Made by a program: the position numbers and the translations under genes
Shown: positions 49,772 through 60,123 of the stretch, in pieces
How positions within the stretch are numbered: position 1 is the first letter of the stretch
Layout: every line of letters begins with the position of its first letter
DNA from: Druceiella hillmani
Lineage: Eukaryota > Arthropoda > Insecta > Lepidoptera > Hepialidae
Assembly: GCA_039881145.1 (NCBI GenBank)
Contig: JAYKKI010000029.1
Location: 23,558,001-23,622,000, forward strand
Length of the DNA stretch: 64,000 nt
Direction of reading: 5' to 3'
The notes under the pieces: generated by a model
The model's input: only the letters and a program-made list of their open reading frames with translations
Told to the model about the DNA's origin: nothing
Databases searched by the model: none

Positions 49772-49921
49772 TATTCAACATTGTTTCCTCAATGAGTTAC
49801 ATCTATTCAACATTGTTTCCTCAATGAGTTACATCTATTCAACATTGTTTTCTCAATGAGTTACATCTATTCAACATTGTTTCCTCAATGAGTTACCTCT
49901 ATTCAACATTGTTACCTCTAT
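49772..49921. repeat. 32-bp tandem repeat, 4.5 copies
   Basis: The unit tattcaacattgtttcctca plus atgagttacatc starts at 49772, 49804, 49836, 49868 and 49900. The copies are almost identical and contiguous, with no spacers. Confidence 0.97.
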
Positions 49922-49954
49922 TTCACACTGAGACTTTGGGTCGACTCAGCCTTA

Positions 49955-50214
49955 TTTTATGCGGTCACATGGCCACTCTCGAATGTTCGAGAACGATTCA
50001 GTGGGAATGTTCCAGTAACTTCATTGCGGCATCGGTATCCATCGCAACTGGTATCATATAACATAACCTGTTTATATTAGTTTATTTATGCTGTCACATG
50101 GCCACTCTCGAATGTTCGATAACGATTCAGCGGGGATGTTCCAGTAACTTCATTGCGGCCTCGGTATCCATCGCAACTGGTATCATATAACATAACCTAT
50201 TTATATTAGTTTAT
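49955..50214. repeat. Two tandem copies of a 129-bp repeat with heat-shock-element-like motifs
   Basis: The copies share tcacatggccactctcgaat through taacataacct-tttatatta, with only a few differences. Copy 1 contains GAAtgTTCgaGAA at 49981-49993 and GAAtgTTCc at 50005-50013. In copy 2 the third GAA is TAA and the second site is GGAtgTTC. Three alternating, 2-base-spaced GAA/TTC units are a textbook HSF binding array. The repeat lies upstream of the minus-strand hAT coding remains. Confidence 0.9.
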
Positions 50215-50307
50215 TTCATCATGGGTGTAGGAATGACTCCTATATTTTTATTAAAAATGTCCTCGCAGGCTGCATTTGGTCCCCGGGCCTTATGTTGGAT
50301 GTCCTTG

Positions 50308-51731
50308 GTATAAATGGTACTGGTGCTTGTAGTCTCGTAGCCACATTAATATATATTTAAGGGTAGTTAAATTAGTAAACTAGGTTCATAAATCTTAAAA
50401 ACAGCAAACATCAAAACTTTAAGATAAGTTCATTTATACGTAAGTTCAGAACTCTAAAATTATTAGAAGAATATTAAAGGTATCCTCGAAGGAACCCGCA
50501 CGTTTGCTGGTCTACAAACATAGCGCGAACATGGCGTTTACGCGAGCAGTTGCGGATGATGTGCGTAGCACGGAGAGACACTTGGAGGGGGAGGGGGTGG
50601 GGCGCAGCTCAGCAGCGATTCAAATAGAGCGGCCGCCTGCTGTGTGTCGAATTACTAAAAAAATTAGCCTTGGAATATGTTACAGTCATTACTGTTGAAT
50701 TCATTCGTTTTATTCTACACATAGTAAATATCGAATAGTCTGAATATTTATTAATATCTTATTTTATCATTTAGTCTCAGGAAATATAGTAATGAACTAG
50801 AAAGTTGTCAAGAAACCAAAGATTGAAAATGGGCTCCATTCTTCAATATTTTAGATTTATCAGAATATAAAATAATTAAAATGTACGACAGAGAGGAAGT
50901 GTATTATACTAAATCAAAAGCAAATATTAGAAGAAAATTTCAATAAAGAATTAAATTCGGAAACATTATCACAATCAAAAAGTTAAGGTATGCCAAAAAT
51001 ATTAACGTAAAGAAGTAGCCAAGTTCTGTACTATGTTAGTTTATTAGGTCGATAAAAGAATTTTGATGGTCAAGTTCTATTGTAACGATAACTGAGTTCT
51101 AGTTATACCGTAGCTATTCATTTATTAATTCTGAATCAGCATTTCTAAAGAATTGATTGCGTGGGAACTCTCTTACAATTATACCCCGTAGGCACTATGC
51201 AACATTAAAAAGACTTGAAATCTAATACTTTTTCAATTTAACGTTTTGTACTAAGCTGTTTGTACATTTAGAAATTTTATAAGACAAAAGTGATTACCTA
51301 TTTCCGATACTCAGGTTTGAACTTGGCAATTTGTGCGAAAAATTTATTTTTAGGAATCTGGAATTTTGAAATACTTACTGATTGCAACAAAACAGCGGCT
51401 TACACGGCAACAATCATGTACGGCCTAACTGGACTAGTGTTGGCCTCTGGTAGCTGCGGGATACGGCCGCTATAATAGTGTAATTATTTGCAACAAATTA
51501 CGCGCCGAGCTACCGAATTTTACATTCTTTAATATAAACAACGACATTCGTCGGCCGGATTCTTTTAAACCGAATAATCAAACAAGACTCGATTATCGAA
51601 TACGAATCAAAATATAATTTATTTTATATTAGTCCCTTTTGCTACGACCGTATGCGGTTGCTGCTGTATACGGCCGCTGTAATAGTTCAAATGCGCTCTT
51701 ATAGTGGTAGTCAAACTATGTATTAACATAT

Positions 51732-51732
<1 letters not shown>
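50308..51732. other. Mostly AT-rich DNA with one CpG-rich patch
   Basis: The patch at 50490-50645 is rich in CpG and contains a G-rich run (ggagggggagggggtggggc); it could be a promoter or a piece of a repeat. A 23-base motif, atacggccgctataatag, recurs near 51461 and 51668 with one change. No gene is assigned. Confidence 0.45.
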
Positions 51733-51777
<45 letters not shown>

Positions 51778-51797
51778 TATGTATATATATACATATG

Positions 51798-51876
<79 letters not shown>
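51733..51876. repeat. Long (TA)n microsatellite
   Basis: About 144 bases of TA with tgta/taca interruptions near 51771-51812. Confidence 0.97.
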
Positions 51877-51880
<4 letters not shown>

Positions 51881-52120
51881 GCCAAAGGCGTTCTCTACGC
51901 ATAGGGTAGTCAGCGGGCAATTTAACTACAAAAACAAGTGACCGCGAGAGTTTCCGGCGATACTCGTATCTTTACACGAGTATCGGTGGAACAGCTCGCT
52001 AGCTAGCGCTGTACTCCGTCGCTCACTCGAACGCCGCGTCGCCGCTCGAGAGTTAAGCTCGTCTTTTGTGGGTCCGCGCTTTCGATGTTTTTTATACGCT
52101 TTCGAAGTAGAATGTGAGTA
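51877..52120. promoter_or_regulatory. CpG-rich segment, possible promoter
   Basis: A sharp change from the TA tract to CpG-rich sequence (for example cgaacgccgcgtcgccgctc near 52029-52048). It contains a hairpin cgatactcgt / acgagtatcg at 51958-51985 and gctagctagc. No exon can be assigned, so promoter function is only a suggestion. Confidence 0.25.
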
Positions 52121-52745
52121 CGAATTCGGATGCAACTCATTAATTCAACCCTTTTTACGCTAAACTTTAAAAAGTCGTGTCTTATATTATATCAATAATT
52201 AGAATGAAACGTGTAATAATACATTTATTTTCAAATGTTTTGTCAATTAGGTGTTTTTGAAACGTTTTTGGTTAATTAATTATTTCCTTCAGTTCTTTAT
52301 TGTTGCGTATATTGCGCCCCAAATAAAACGGAAAGAAAACTTTTCTGAAAAAAAAACGGAAGACCTTATGAAATAAGGACATTCAATGTGACGAGCCGCC
52401 ATGAAAATCTCGTTTTCAAGTCTCCCGAGTCGATTGAAGAAAAAATCATACTCAAACTAGCTTAACGTAGTTAACTTAGATCTAAAGAAACCCTAAGAGA
52501 TCAAATGAAATATCTAGCAAATATTTTGAAATGAAACTTTTTAGACGGCGATTCGGTAATCGACAAGTGGACGAGAATTGACAGTAAAATTTTAATGTCG
52601 CGTCACGTTTAGGTACATTTCGTTACATGAGTGAGAAGAAAGATATGACGTAAAGAGAAAGAGAGCTATATATTCCGACTTTATGCAAGTTGAGCAATAG
52701 AGAACGACATACACAACGATACAAAGCGATTAAATAAAATGGTGT

Positions 52746-52757
52746 TGCGCATGCGCG
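52746..52757. promoter_or_regulatory. NRF1/Ewg-like palindromic site
   Basis: TGCGCATGCGCG is one base from the TGCGCATGCGCA consensus bound by NRF1 in vertebrates and Erect wing in flies. Found in otherwise AT-rich DNA; no linked transcript was recognised. Confidence 0.35.
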
Positions 52758-53055
52758 CGTTGTAGATGTACGCCTCAAGAACTACATATGAATAGCTGAG
52801 GTACCACGCATACGTTATGTTAAACATTTATCATCGTGTTTTGTGATAATTTACGTTTGTGTCCTGCGATTGTTTGATTATATCCGTGAAGAGTTATTTA
52901 AGAAGTTTCACTTCTATCACATGTACGGTGCTGAACGCGCAATTATTTTTCATAGAATTGCTGCTATTCAGATTAGAGAAATAATAGCATATTACTATGT
53001 AGAAAAACTATAATCAGGGAATAGTCTCGACAATATTCTGAGAATTACGGCGAGG

Positions 53056-53098
53056 AAGATATTTATGTGATAATGATTAATTATCACATAAATATCTT
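53056..53098. repeat. Perfect 19-bp hairpin, 5-base loop
   Basis: aagatatttatgtgataat, loop gatta, exact reverse complement at 53080-53098. Confidence 0.96.
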
Positions 53099-53814
53099 AA
53101 TGCTTAATTTTCGCACGCTGTATATCGCTATTAAATTATACGAATAACGTACAGTTGTTTTAAAAAATAACTACATATACCGTCCACATTAAAATCAGTC
53201 TTATGATATTAGCGAAGAAACAAACTTATTTTTTCGTATACAAGTACAGATGCATCCTCATTATCTCAAGCCTTCTATAATGTTCGTCTTGTCAGACTAT
53301 GTCAACAATATTATATTTAGAACAATGGCATTGCATTACTCTCAAAACCTGAAAGTTCGAGTAGTGTCGAGATAGAGCCTGTGTCGAATCGTCTCAAACA
53401 GATTTTTAGTCATAGTTTTTCTCACAATAAGCACGTGCTTACTTATGTTAATAGTTCCAGTGATTGAAAACTGCACTATTAGAATTGGAATAATTATTTT
53501 GTCATATAGCAAAAAAACGACACTTGAGACGGTATAAACGTTTCCTGATTATCATAGATATGACGCATGTGTTCCGCACATAGCATTACGGAGACATAGA
53601 TGTATGATGTTAATGCTGTAAAACAACTTGGTAAATAACGTAATAGGAAAATTATTGTAACATTTTTCACGTAAGATGAAAAATATATTTCCATCATTAA
53701 TAATTTGTTATCATTTTCGTGACGGACAGCATTGTCACTAGCAGGAAGAGCTACACGCGATAGCCAAACCGCCTGCCCAGCATGGCAATTATGGACACTA
53801 CCCAATGATACGCG

Positions 53815-54262
53815 AGTCAAAGAAACTGCCCGTATGGAAGAAACAGAGAAACTAATAAAGAACTAACAACTTTATCGCCCCTGTAACTATCCCACGTGTA
53901 GCGACCACGTAGACGTGAAGCCAGATGACAAGCGCAATGCAATAAATAAACATCCTACGTCCATTCCCACGAATTAGGACTACACACACAAGAAACTAGA
54001 CGGTAAGCTTAATGTCAATATATAACAAACCTAATATATACTAAACACATTGTAAAAAAGACCTGCGACCCACACGAATTTGTTCAATCATTGCATAGAG
54101 CTCGTAGCGTCCTAACGTTAGCTCATTGAGAGACATGTGTTATATAAACATTGTATTGTATTATAAAAATTATTTTTTTATAATACAATACAATGGGTCA
54201 ATGGGTGGGTATAATACAATACAATGGGGATATTCATCTTTGGATTGCATTTAACTTTAACT
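53815..54262 (+). repeat. 5' LTR, enlarged by an inverted duplication
   Basis: It shares with the 3' LTR the blocks aactgccc, tatggaagaa, taactatcccac, agatgacaagcgcaat, cctgcgacccacacgaattt, gttcaatcattgcatagagc and tttaactttaact. At 448 bases it is about 130 longer than the 3' LTR, partly from extra sequence near 53940-54050 and partly from the palindromic insert at 54170-54235. Confidence 0.9.
54149..54195. repeat. Perfect 21-bp hairpin, 5-base loop, present only in the 5' LTR
   Basis: cattgtattgtattataaaa at 54149 is followed after ttatt by its reverse complement at 54175-54195. A second copy of the inverted arm (tataatacaatacaatggg) follows at about 54210-54229. The 3' LTR has only a single uninterrupted acattgtatt at this place. 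Confidence 0.95.
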
Positions 54263-54279
54263 GGTGCCCAATGTGGGAC
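54262..54279 (+). promoter_or_regulatory. Primer binding site, tRNA-Lys type
   Basis: TGGTGCCCAATGTGGGAC directly abuts the 5' LTR end. It differs at only two or three positions from the tRNA-Lys PBS TGGCGCCCAACGTGGGGC used by gypsy-type elements. Confidence 0.75.
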
Positions 54280-54560
54280 AGGCATCCAAAAAGACAACTC
54301 TTGCATCGTTTTCTTCGTCTCAACCCACACGTCTACAAATCGAGTGGAGCGAAAACTACTCCCAGCATGCTAGCATCGACCCATCACACCGTGTCTACGC
54401 AACAGCCTAGAAGCCGTCGAGGGTCAGCAAGCATAATATTTGACTGAAAGACATCTCGATGAAGTGCATCCTCCTTATACTTATGGCACATTTGTAATTA
54501 CTTGATCATATACATATTGTCCTTAATATTTTGCATTGATTGTTCCATTAGTTTGTAAAG

Positions 54561-55500
54561 ATGATCACTGAAGCCAAACGCATTCCTATTCCCGTATTTG
54601 ACGGTAAAGGAGGTGAACGTGCTCTGACAGGTTTATTAGGATAGTAGAATGTTGCTTAGCAGACAAAAAGCCTAATGAAACGCAAAATAATTTCTAAATT
54701 AGCCGAAGAAACTCTATGGGCCGTTTAGGGGAGAGCAGTGAATCAAAATGGAAAAATATTAAAGAAGTTTTAACTAAAAGATTCAGGCTTTACAAGATCC
54801 GCGTTGAAGATCTCGTTGGAGAGATCAAAAATTTAAAGCCTAAAGACCATAGGTTGGCAAGTCTCATACACGAATTAAATAACATTATAATACAAAGCGA
54901 ATCGATTATTAACGGGATCAAATTTGTTATGGAGCCGTTAGCCTAGCAAACTCTATTGAAATACATACCATTCGAATTTTACAATATCTTCAAAAGGAAG
55001 ATTACGCAGTAGTTTGTGAACGCGTTCGACGAATAGATCGCGACGGATATAGATTAGTTAAAAAGCTGAACCGAACCCATAACCATCACCCAAACCACCA
55101 ACATAGTCAAAATCCGAACCTGCCAAATAAAATAATCCAACACCCGCAACAAAATAATTTTATAGCCCCTTACCCATTTAAACCCCAAATTAATTCCAAT
55201 CAGTTTTATCGGAACCCCTAAAATATACCACCACGGTAAAGACAAACTTATCCACCGTCACCTTTTTCTCAAAAATTGAGACAGTCACCACCCTTCTCTT
55301 ATAAATTGAGACAAGCCCAACAAAATACCGACATGACCATGCCACTCCAAAGAATGTTCAATATAGAAATAGATTATCCTGAAAAATAACACTTCATTTT
55401 GCTCTCAAATGTACGAACATTACTATAGGCCGCCTCTGAAGCGAACGGAAGATTATAGCCAATCACATGCCACAAGAGACCCGAGGAAATCATCCCTAAT
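54561..55500 (+). pseudogene. gag-like remains of the LTR element
   Basis: An ATG at 54561 opens with IPIPVFDGKGGER, typical of errantivirus Gag starts. After a frame change the same protein continues at 54716-54946 (SKWKNIKEVLTKRFRLYKIR and a helical stretch ending MEPLA). Downstream is a Gln/Pro/Asn/His-rich region in several frames. Gag would form the particle core. Stops and frame changes prevent a full product. No zinc knuckle was recognised. Confidence 0.65.
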
Positions 55501-55569
55501 ATAAATAAACATTTTCAATAGAACGATCGAACCGAAATAGTGTTAAATCAAATGAATTATTTTCATTTC

Positions 55570-58500
55570 CCATACATTAGATTACCAGACAACAAACGAA
55601 TATTAAGAGACACCGGAAGCGCTAAATCATTCATACAACCCCAGTTAGCTAAGCGTTACAGGAACGAAGGTATAGCCAGGAGTAATAGAAAAGAAAGCAG
55701 CTAATGAATTTGTTTAGTCCCAACTGGGTGCAAAATGTAACTAAACACGAACTTATTATAACCCTACAACCTTTCAACAATGTTTTTGTCATTTACATGT
55801 TTGACTTCTCGGATAAATACGAATACTTCCTCTGATTATGTCCAAAATAAATTTAATAATCAGCCCACATAAAAATTTACTTCTAAGGTCTAATGATGAC
55901 GTAATCCCTATGTATCATATGAAATTTAGCATTTTAACATTGAACGACATATTAAATCAGCATAATAATACATTCGCTGATACCGTACATGAAATTATTT
56001 TTGATAAACTGTAACATCGCATCACGTTGTTGAAATGTGGTCCAATTTATCAAAGGCCACATCGGCTTCGGGAATCGTAAAGAATTGAGGTATCTGAACA
56101 CATAAAAGAAATGTTACAAAAAGGAATAACAAGGCCATCAGATTCACTCTGGTCGAGCCCCGCACATTTAGTTGCTAAACACGTAGAAGAGGGACAACCC
56201 CCTTAATGGGGTATAATAATAGATTGTAAGAAATTGAATAAGCAAACACGTTACTATAAATTCCCGTTACCAAATATCGAGGATAAATTCTCGAAGTTAA
56301 ACGGTTCGATATATTTTGCTACTTCAGATTTGACCGCCGGATAGTACTAAATGAAATTACATGCAGATAGTATTGAATTAACCGCATCTTCATCCCCTAA
56401 CAGGCACTAAGAATTTATTCGTATGGGCATTTGATCTTAAAATAATCGCAATCTTCCGACGAATAATGAATAACGTTCTCAAAACACATCTAGAAACTGG
56501 CCATTGTTTAGTATATCTAGACAATGTTATAATATATGCCCTGAACGAGTTAGAACATAATAAGCGACTAAAAGCTGTACTAGAGAAATTAGATCAGTAT
56601 AATTTAAAAGTCAATACATCTAAATGCAAATTCTTTAAAACATCGATAAGATTCTTAGGTCATATACTAATAGAAGAAAAACTTAGACCATGTCCAGAGA
56701 AAATTAAAGCCAACCAGAATTTCCCAAAACCTAAAACGTTAAAAGAAATCAAATATTTTCTAGGCCTGGTATCTTTTTACCGTAAATTCGTACCAGATTT
56801 GTCTAAAATAGTTAAACCCATAACAGAACTTACAAAAAAAGAAATTAAGATAAAGTATGGTGCACTATTCGATGAAGCATTCGAACTTCCCAAACAATTG
56901 ATTACGAACCCACCGGTATTTGCAACGCCCAGATTTTGAAAAATATTTCACAGTAACCTCTGACGCTAGTGATATAGCTCTCGGAGCAGCCTTGTCGCAA
57001 AACGACAGGCCTATAGCGTTTTCTTCACGTACCTTAAATGAAGCCGTACGAAGATATAATGTAACAGAAGGCGAACTATTAGATATACTATATGCGTTAT
57101 CCTAATTTAGACCAAATATCTACGGTTGACTACTGTCACTACTTTAAACTAATGTTTTATATACAATCGATAGATTTTGACGACAGCTGGCTATTAAAAC
57201 TTAAACGAACATCGTACCTTTTCCGAATCAAAAGTTATACTAATTGCAAATCTCGATACGCAGCAAAATAACCTTAAAATGGCGGCGCTTCCCCCTCCAC
57301 CGCGTGCGATGTGTCACTGTTCTAGCTTATTGTAATAAATTCTTTGATCCTTTAGCTATCCAGTGTTATAATATAATTTTTGATGTAGAGGATAGATTCG
57401 AAACTGCAACGCCAAACTGTATCCTCCGATTTTGTTATCATTAGGTTTTTTGGATTGCCCCCGTATGGTAGCAAATTTAAAGACGTATTCACGTCATCAT
57501 TTTAACAAACAGACATTAGAAATTACATGGTTTAAATCTCCACGAATAGAATTAATAGAACAAGAAGAGATATTGAAAATTATTCACGAAAAATACGAAA
57601 GACCTATTGGTAACTCCGTACTAATTAATGACTTTAATAAAAACCACTATGTAGAAAATATCAAACAACACACCCCGAAATTCTTAAAAGATTGCGATAT
57701 ATGTAACAAAATAAAATATAATCGACGCTACATTAAAGGCCAGCTAGAACTCACACCAACCTAGGAAAAACCTATGAGCAAATGGCAATTAGACATATTT
57801 GTGTACGAAAAAAAAAAATTTAACGGGAATTGATTTATTCCCAAAATGAGCTTTTAGCACCATTGGCCGATAGTACAAATTAAACCATAATGGACAAATT
57901 GTTAAAAATATTTGCATTGATCGGTAAACCGGAATACCATAATCACCAGAATAATTCAGTAGATAATGAAACTGGATTTATTAGAGAATTAATGAAAGAA
58001 TTCCTAGCCAATTTACAAATGCAGCCTTATATCCCGACACCACAACACAACACGTCCCACGGATACATAGAACGATTACACTCCACTAATAGAGAGACTA
58101 CGTGTACAACAAGACACCATAAATAGAATAGATGTTTCTTTAGCGGTCTTTGCATATAATAATATAAGCTTGCTATAACAACACTGTACTCACACTGTAC
58201 ATCCACTGTACATTCACTAAAAAAACACCAATCGAATTACACTTTCTACACGAAATAAATCTACCTATAAACAATAATATAACGAATATTTAAAACAAAT
58301 TAAACAATGAGTCGAAATTACTAAGAGAGAACGAAAGATCCTAGCGAGACATATGGGGGTCAGAGCTGAAAAAAAAATGGAATTTTATATTGTTAGCAAA
58401 AGTAGAAACAAAAGTAAAAACGTGTACAACGGTCCCTTTAAAATAAAACAAATGATTTTACCGCGTAAAATATCATATTACTCTCGAGGTACAGATAGGC

Positions 58501-58577
58501 AAATTCATATAAATGAAACTCGTATTCCAGAGTTGTCGCCCGCATACAACGACTCGATGGAGACATCGCGATCATAA
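55570..58577 (+). pseudogene. pol remains: protease, reverse transcriptase, RNase H, integrase
   Basis: The protease active site DTGSAKS lies near 55608-55630. The RT begins near 56100 with fragments such as MLQKGITRPSDSLWSSPAHL and continues through DLTAG to the catalytic box at 56511-56525. That box reads VYLDN, so the second catalytic Asp is Asn. The RT/connection region continues LGHILIEEKLRPCPEKIK and FLGLVSFYRKFVPDLSKI (56655-56810). RNase H starts with SDASDIALGAALSQN (56955-57000). An integrase H2C2 finger is near 57550-57730 (HYVENI, CDICNK), with core fragments near 57780-58130. A GPY/F-like module (NGPFKIKQ) sits near 58425-58450. Many stops and frameshifts are present. Confidence 0.85.
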
Positions 58578-59420
58578 ACCTCGACAAAGTTCAAATACAA
58601 GAAGGGGAATGGAACGTCATTCGCCCTTTAAAAATGAATCCGCTGTATGTAGAATATCACAAAATGTGAACTATTATAAACGGACTGAATGAAAGTTTTC
58701 CGTACATCAATTATCTTGATAAAAAACTTTAGAATTGTCTAAATAGATTAACAGTTAAAACTCGCACTAAATGAGGTCTGATTAATGGATTAGGAACAGT
58801 TATTAAAGCCTTAACATCAGACGCTTGCAATCAAATACATAACCAAGTATATAATATATCACAATAAACTAATTCAATCCGAAACTTGATCTATAAAAGA
58901 GAAGAAAGAACAGAACGGATTAATGAGTTAGAATTCGCCTATGAAAAATTAAATGAAGTTTGTTCAAGTATAAAAGAAGCTTATGCGTTTGTATAGCATG
59001 AAACATTACACCAGTCAATTATATCTCACCTATACCTAGAGCACAGCAACCCCAAAATACCCAAAACTATTAATCTACCAAATAATTTGTTAACATTAAA
59101 AGTTAAAATGTTTTCTAATGTAGAAATTGTGATAAACATGTTAATTTTTCGGTTACCAATCAATACACAATAGGTATTAGAAATAAGTATTATAATAAAT
59201 ATATTCTACCAATTATAACAAATACGAGCAATCAATGTGCTCTTCCCGATATTAATGAAGGACAATATTTAATAAGATATGATAAAGAATATAAGTTAAG
59301 AGAATGTACCTAAAAGATTTGTACTACAAAACCTGCAAAAAGATGTATACAAGAAAGCCTCATCAACAAGCGGAACACTTGTGAAAAATTGTTAATAATC
59401 TGCTCTAGACACCTAGCAAA
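58578..59420 (+). pseudogene. env-like remains of the LTR element
   Basis: After pol come fragments of a third gene in the position of errantivirus env. A conserved block near 58740-58860 corresponds to the basic cleavage site and hydrophobic segment of the family's envelope protein, and a coiled-coil-like stretch follows near 58890-59000. The family's product is a membrane fusion protein. This copy has several in-frame stops, including one inside the cleavage-site block, and frame changes, so no functional product is possible. Only the class and position are called. Confidence 0.6.
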
Positions 59421-59807
59421 GAAAATTACAAACAGCATATAGTGCCAATATGAACACGGCGAAACAAGGATTCGAGACCCTTGCAATCACGAAGAAGTGG
59501 TAATACGAAAGGCATTTCTTAGGAATACGTCGGAATGTAATCATCCTGAGGACAAGACGGACATTGAAGTATTCCATTACAAGGAAACAAAAACCGTCAA
59601 TGACACACCTTGATAATGCACTCAGAGAACCATGTACTAAATAATCAACTAAAAGCATTGAGATGTATAGTTCACAAAATATAAAAATAGAAGTAACCAT
59701 GTGGATATTGGGAACTGCAATAAGCAATAATATTTTGACGATCTTTTACATTGTCTCAAATGTCATCCCCAAAAAAAAATTGGGATAACTTTAGACTTGG
59801 AGGAGGG
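59421..59807 (+). other. 3' untranslated part and purine tract of the LTR element
   Basis: No motif was recognised except the purine-rich run ggaggaggg at about 59799-59807, directly before the 3' LTR, which fits a polypurine tract for plus-strand priming. Confidence 0.55.
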
Positions 59808-60123
59808 AGCAAAGGAACTGCCCTATGGAAGAAGCAGATAAAGAGGAGACAAATAACTTTATAGCACATGTAACTATCCCACGGATTGGGACCACACGGA
59901 CATGAAGGCAGATGACAAGCGCAATACACAGGAAACAAGACGATAATTGTATAAAAACGATATTGTATAAAAAGGCCTGCGAGCCACACGAATTTGTTCA
60001 ATCATTGCATAGAGCTTGTAGCGTTCTAACGTGAGCTCCTTAAGAGACATATGTAATAAAAACATTGTATTATTTTAAATAAAATTATTTTTTATCAACT
60101 TTGGATTATATTTAACTTTAACT
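59808..60123 (+). repeat. 3' LTR
   Basis: A 316-base copy of the 5' LTR, beginning agcaaaggaactgccc and ending tttaactttaact. An AATAAA at about 60077 fits a poly(A) signal. Confidence 0.9.

Larger units (their letters stand above)
46614..50307 (-). mobile_element. Charlie-like hAT element, about 3.7 kb, with a nested hAT fragment
   Basis: The left end cagggctgtccaacgtcgaa and the reversed right end caaggacatccaacataagg share the tccaac core and the following GGCCC block typical of Charlie-type hATs. Flanking 8-mers gtgtatat (46606-46613) and gtataaat (50308-50315) match at 6 of 8. The C-terminal half of a transposase lies at the left. The middle is interrupted by part of a second, ZMYM-like hAT (from 47525). 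The right part carries two sets of tandem repeats. That both ends belong to one element is an inference from end similarity and the imperfect duplication. Confidence 0.65.
52121..53814. other. AT-rich DNA, no gene seen
   Basis: This holds only the NRF1-like site and the hairpin at 53056-53098. It is the left flank of the LTR element. Confidence 0.5.
53815..60123 (+). mobile_element. Errantivirus-like LTR retroelement (gypsy lineage), full length but inactivated
   Basis: Two LTRs start AG-CAAAG and end TTTAACT, as in gypsy-type errantiviruses, flanked by a perfect 4-bp duplication CGCG at 53811-53814 and 60124-60127. Inside are a tRNA-Lys-type primer binding site, gag, pol and env remains in the standard order, and a purine-rich tract just before the 3' LTR. 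All three genes carry many stops and frameshifts, so this is an old, defective endogenous copy. LTR divergence is considerable. Confidence 0.93.

Noticed and set aside
49772..49921. 32-base repeats that resemble a CRISPR array
   Set aside because: Copies are directly contiguous with no spacers, the genome is eukaryotic, and the array lies inside a transposon.
51704..51920. Open frames of about 65 codons on both strands
   Set aside because: Again repeat translation of a (TA)n tract.
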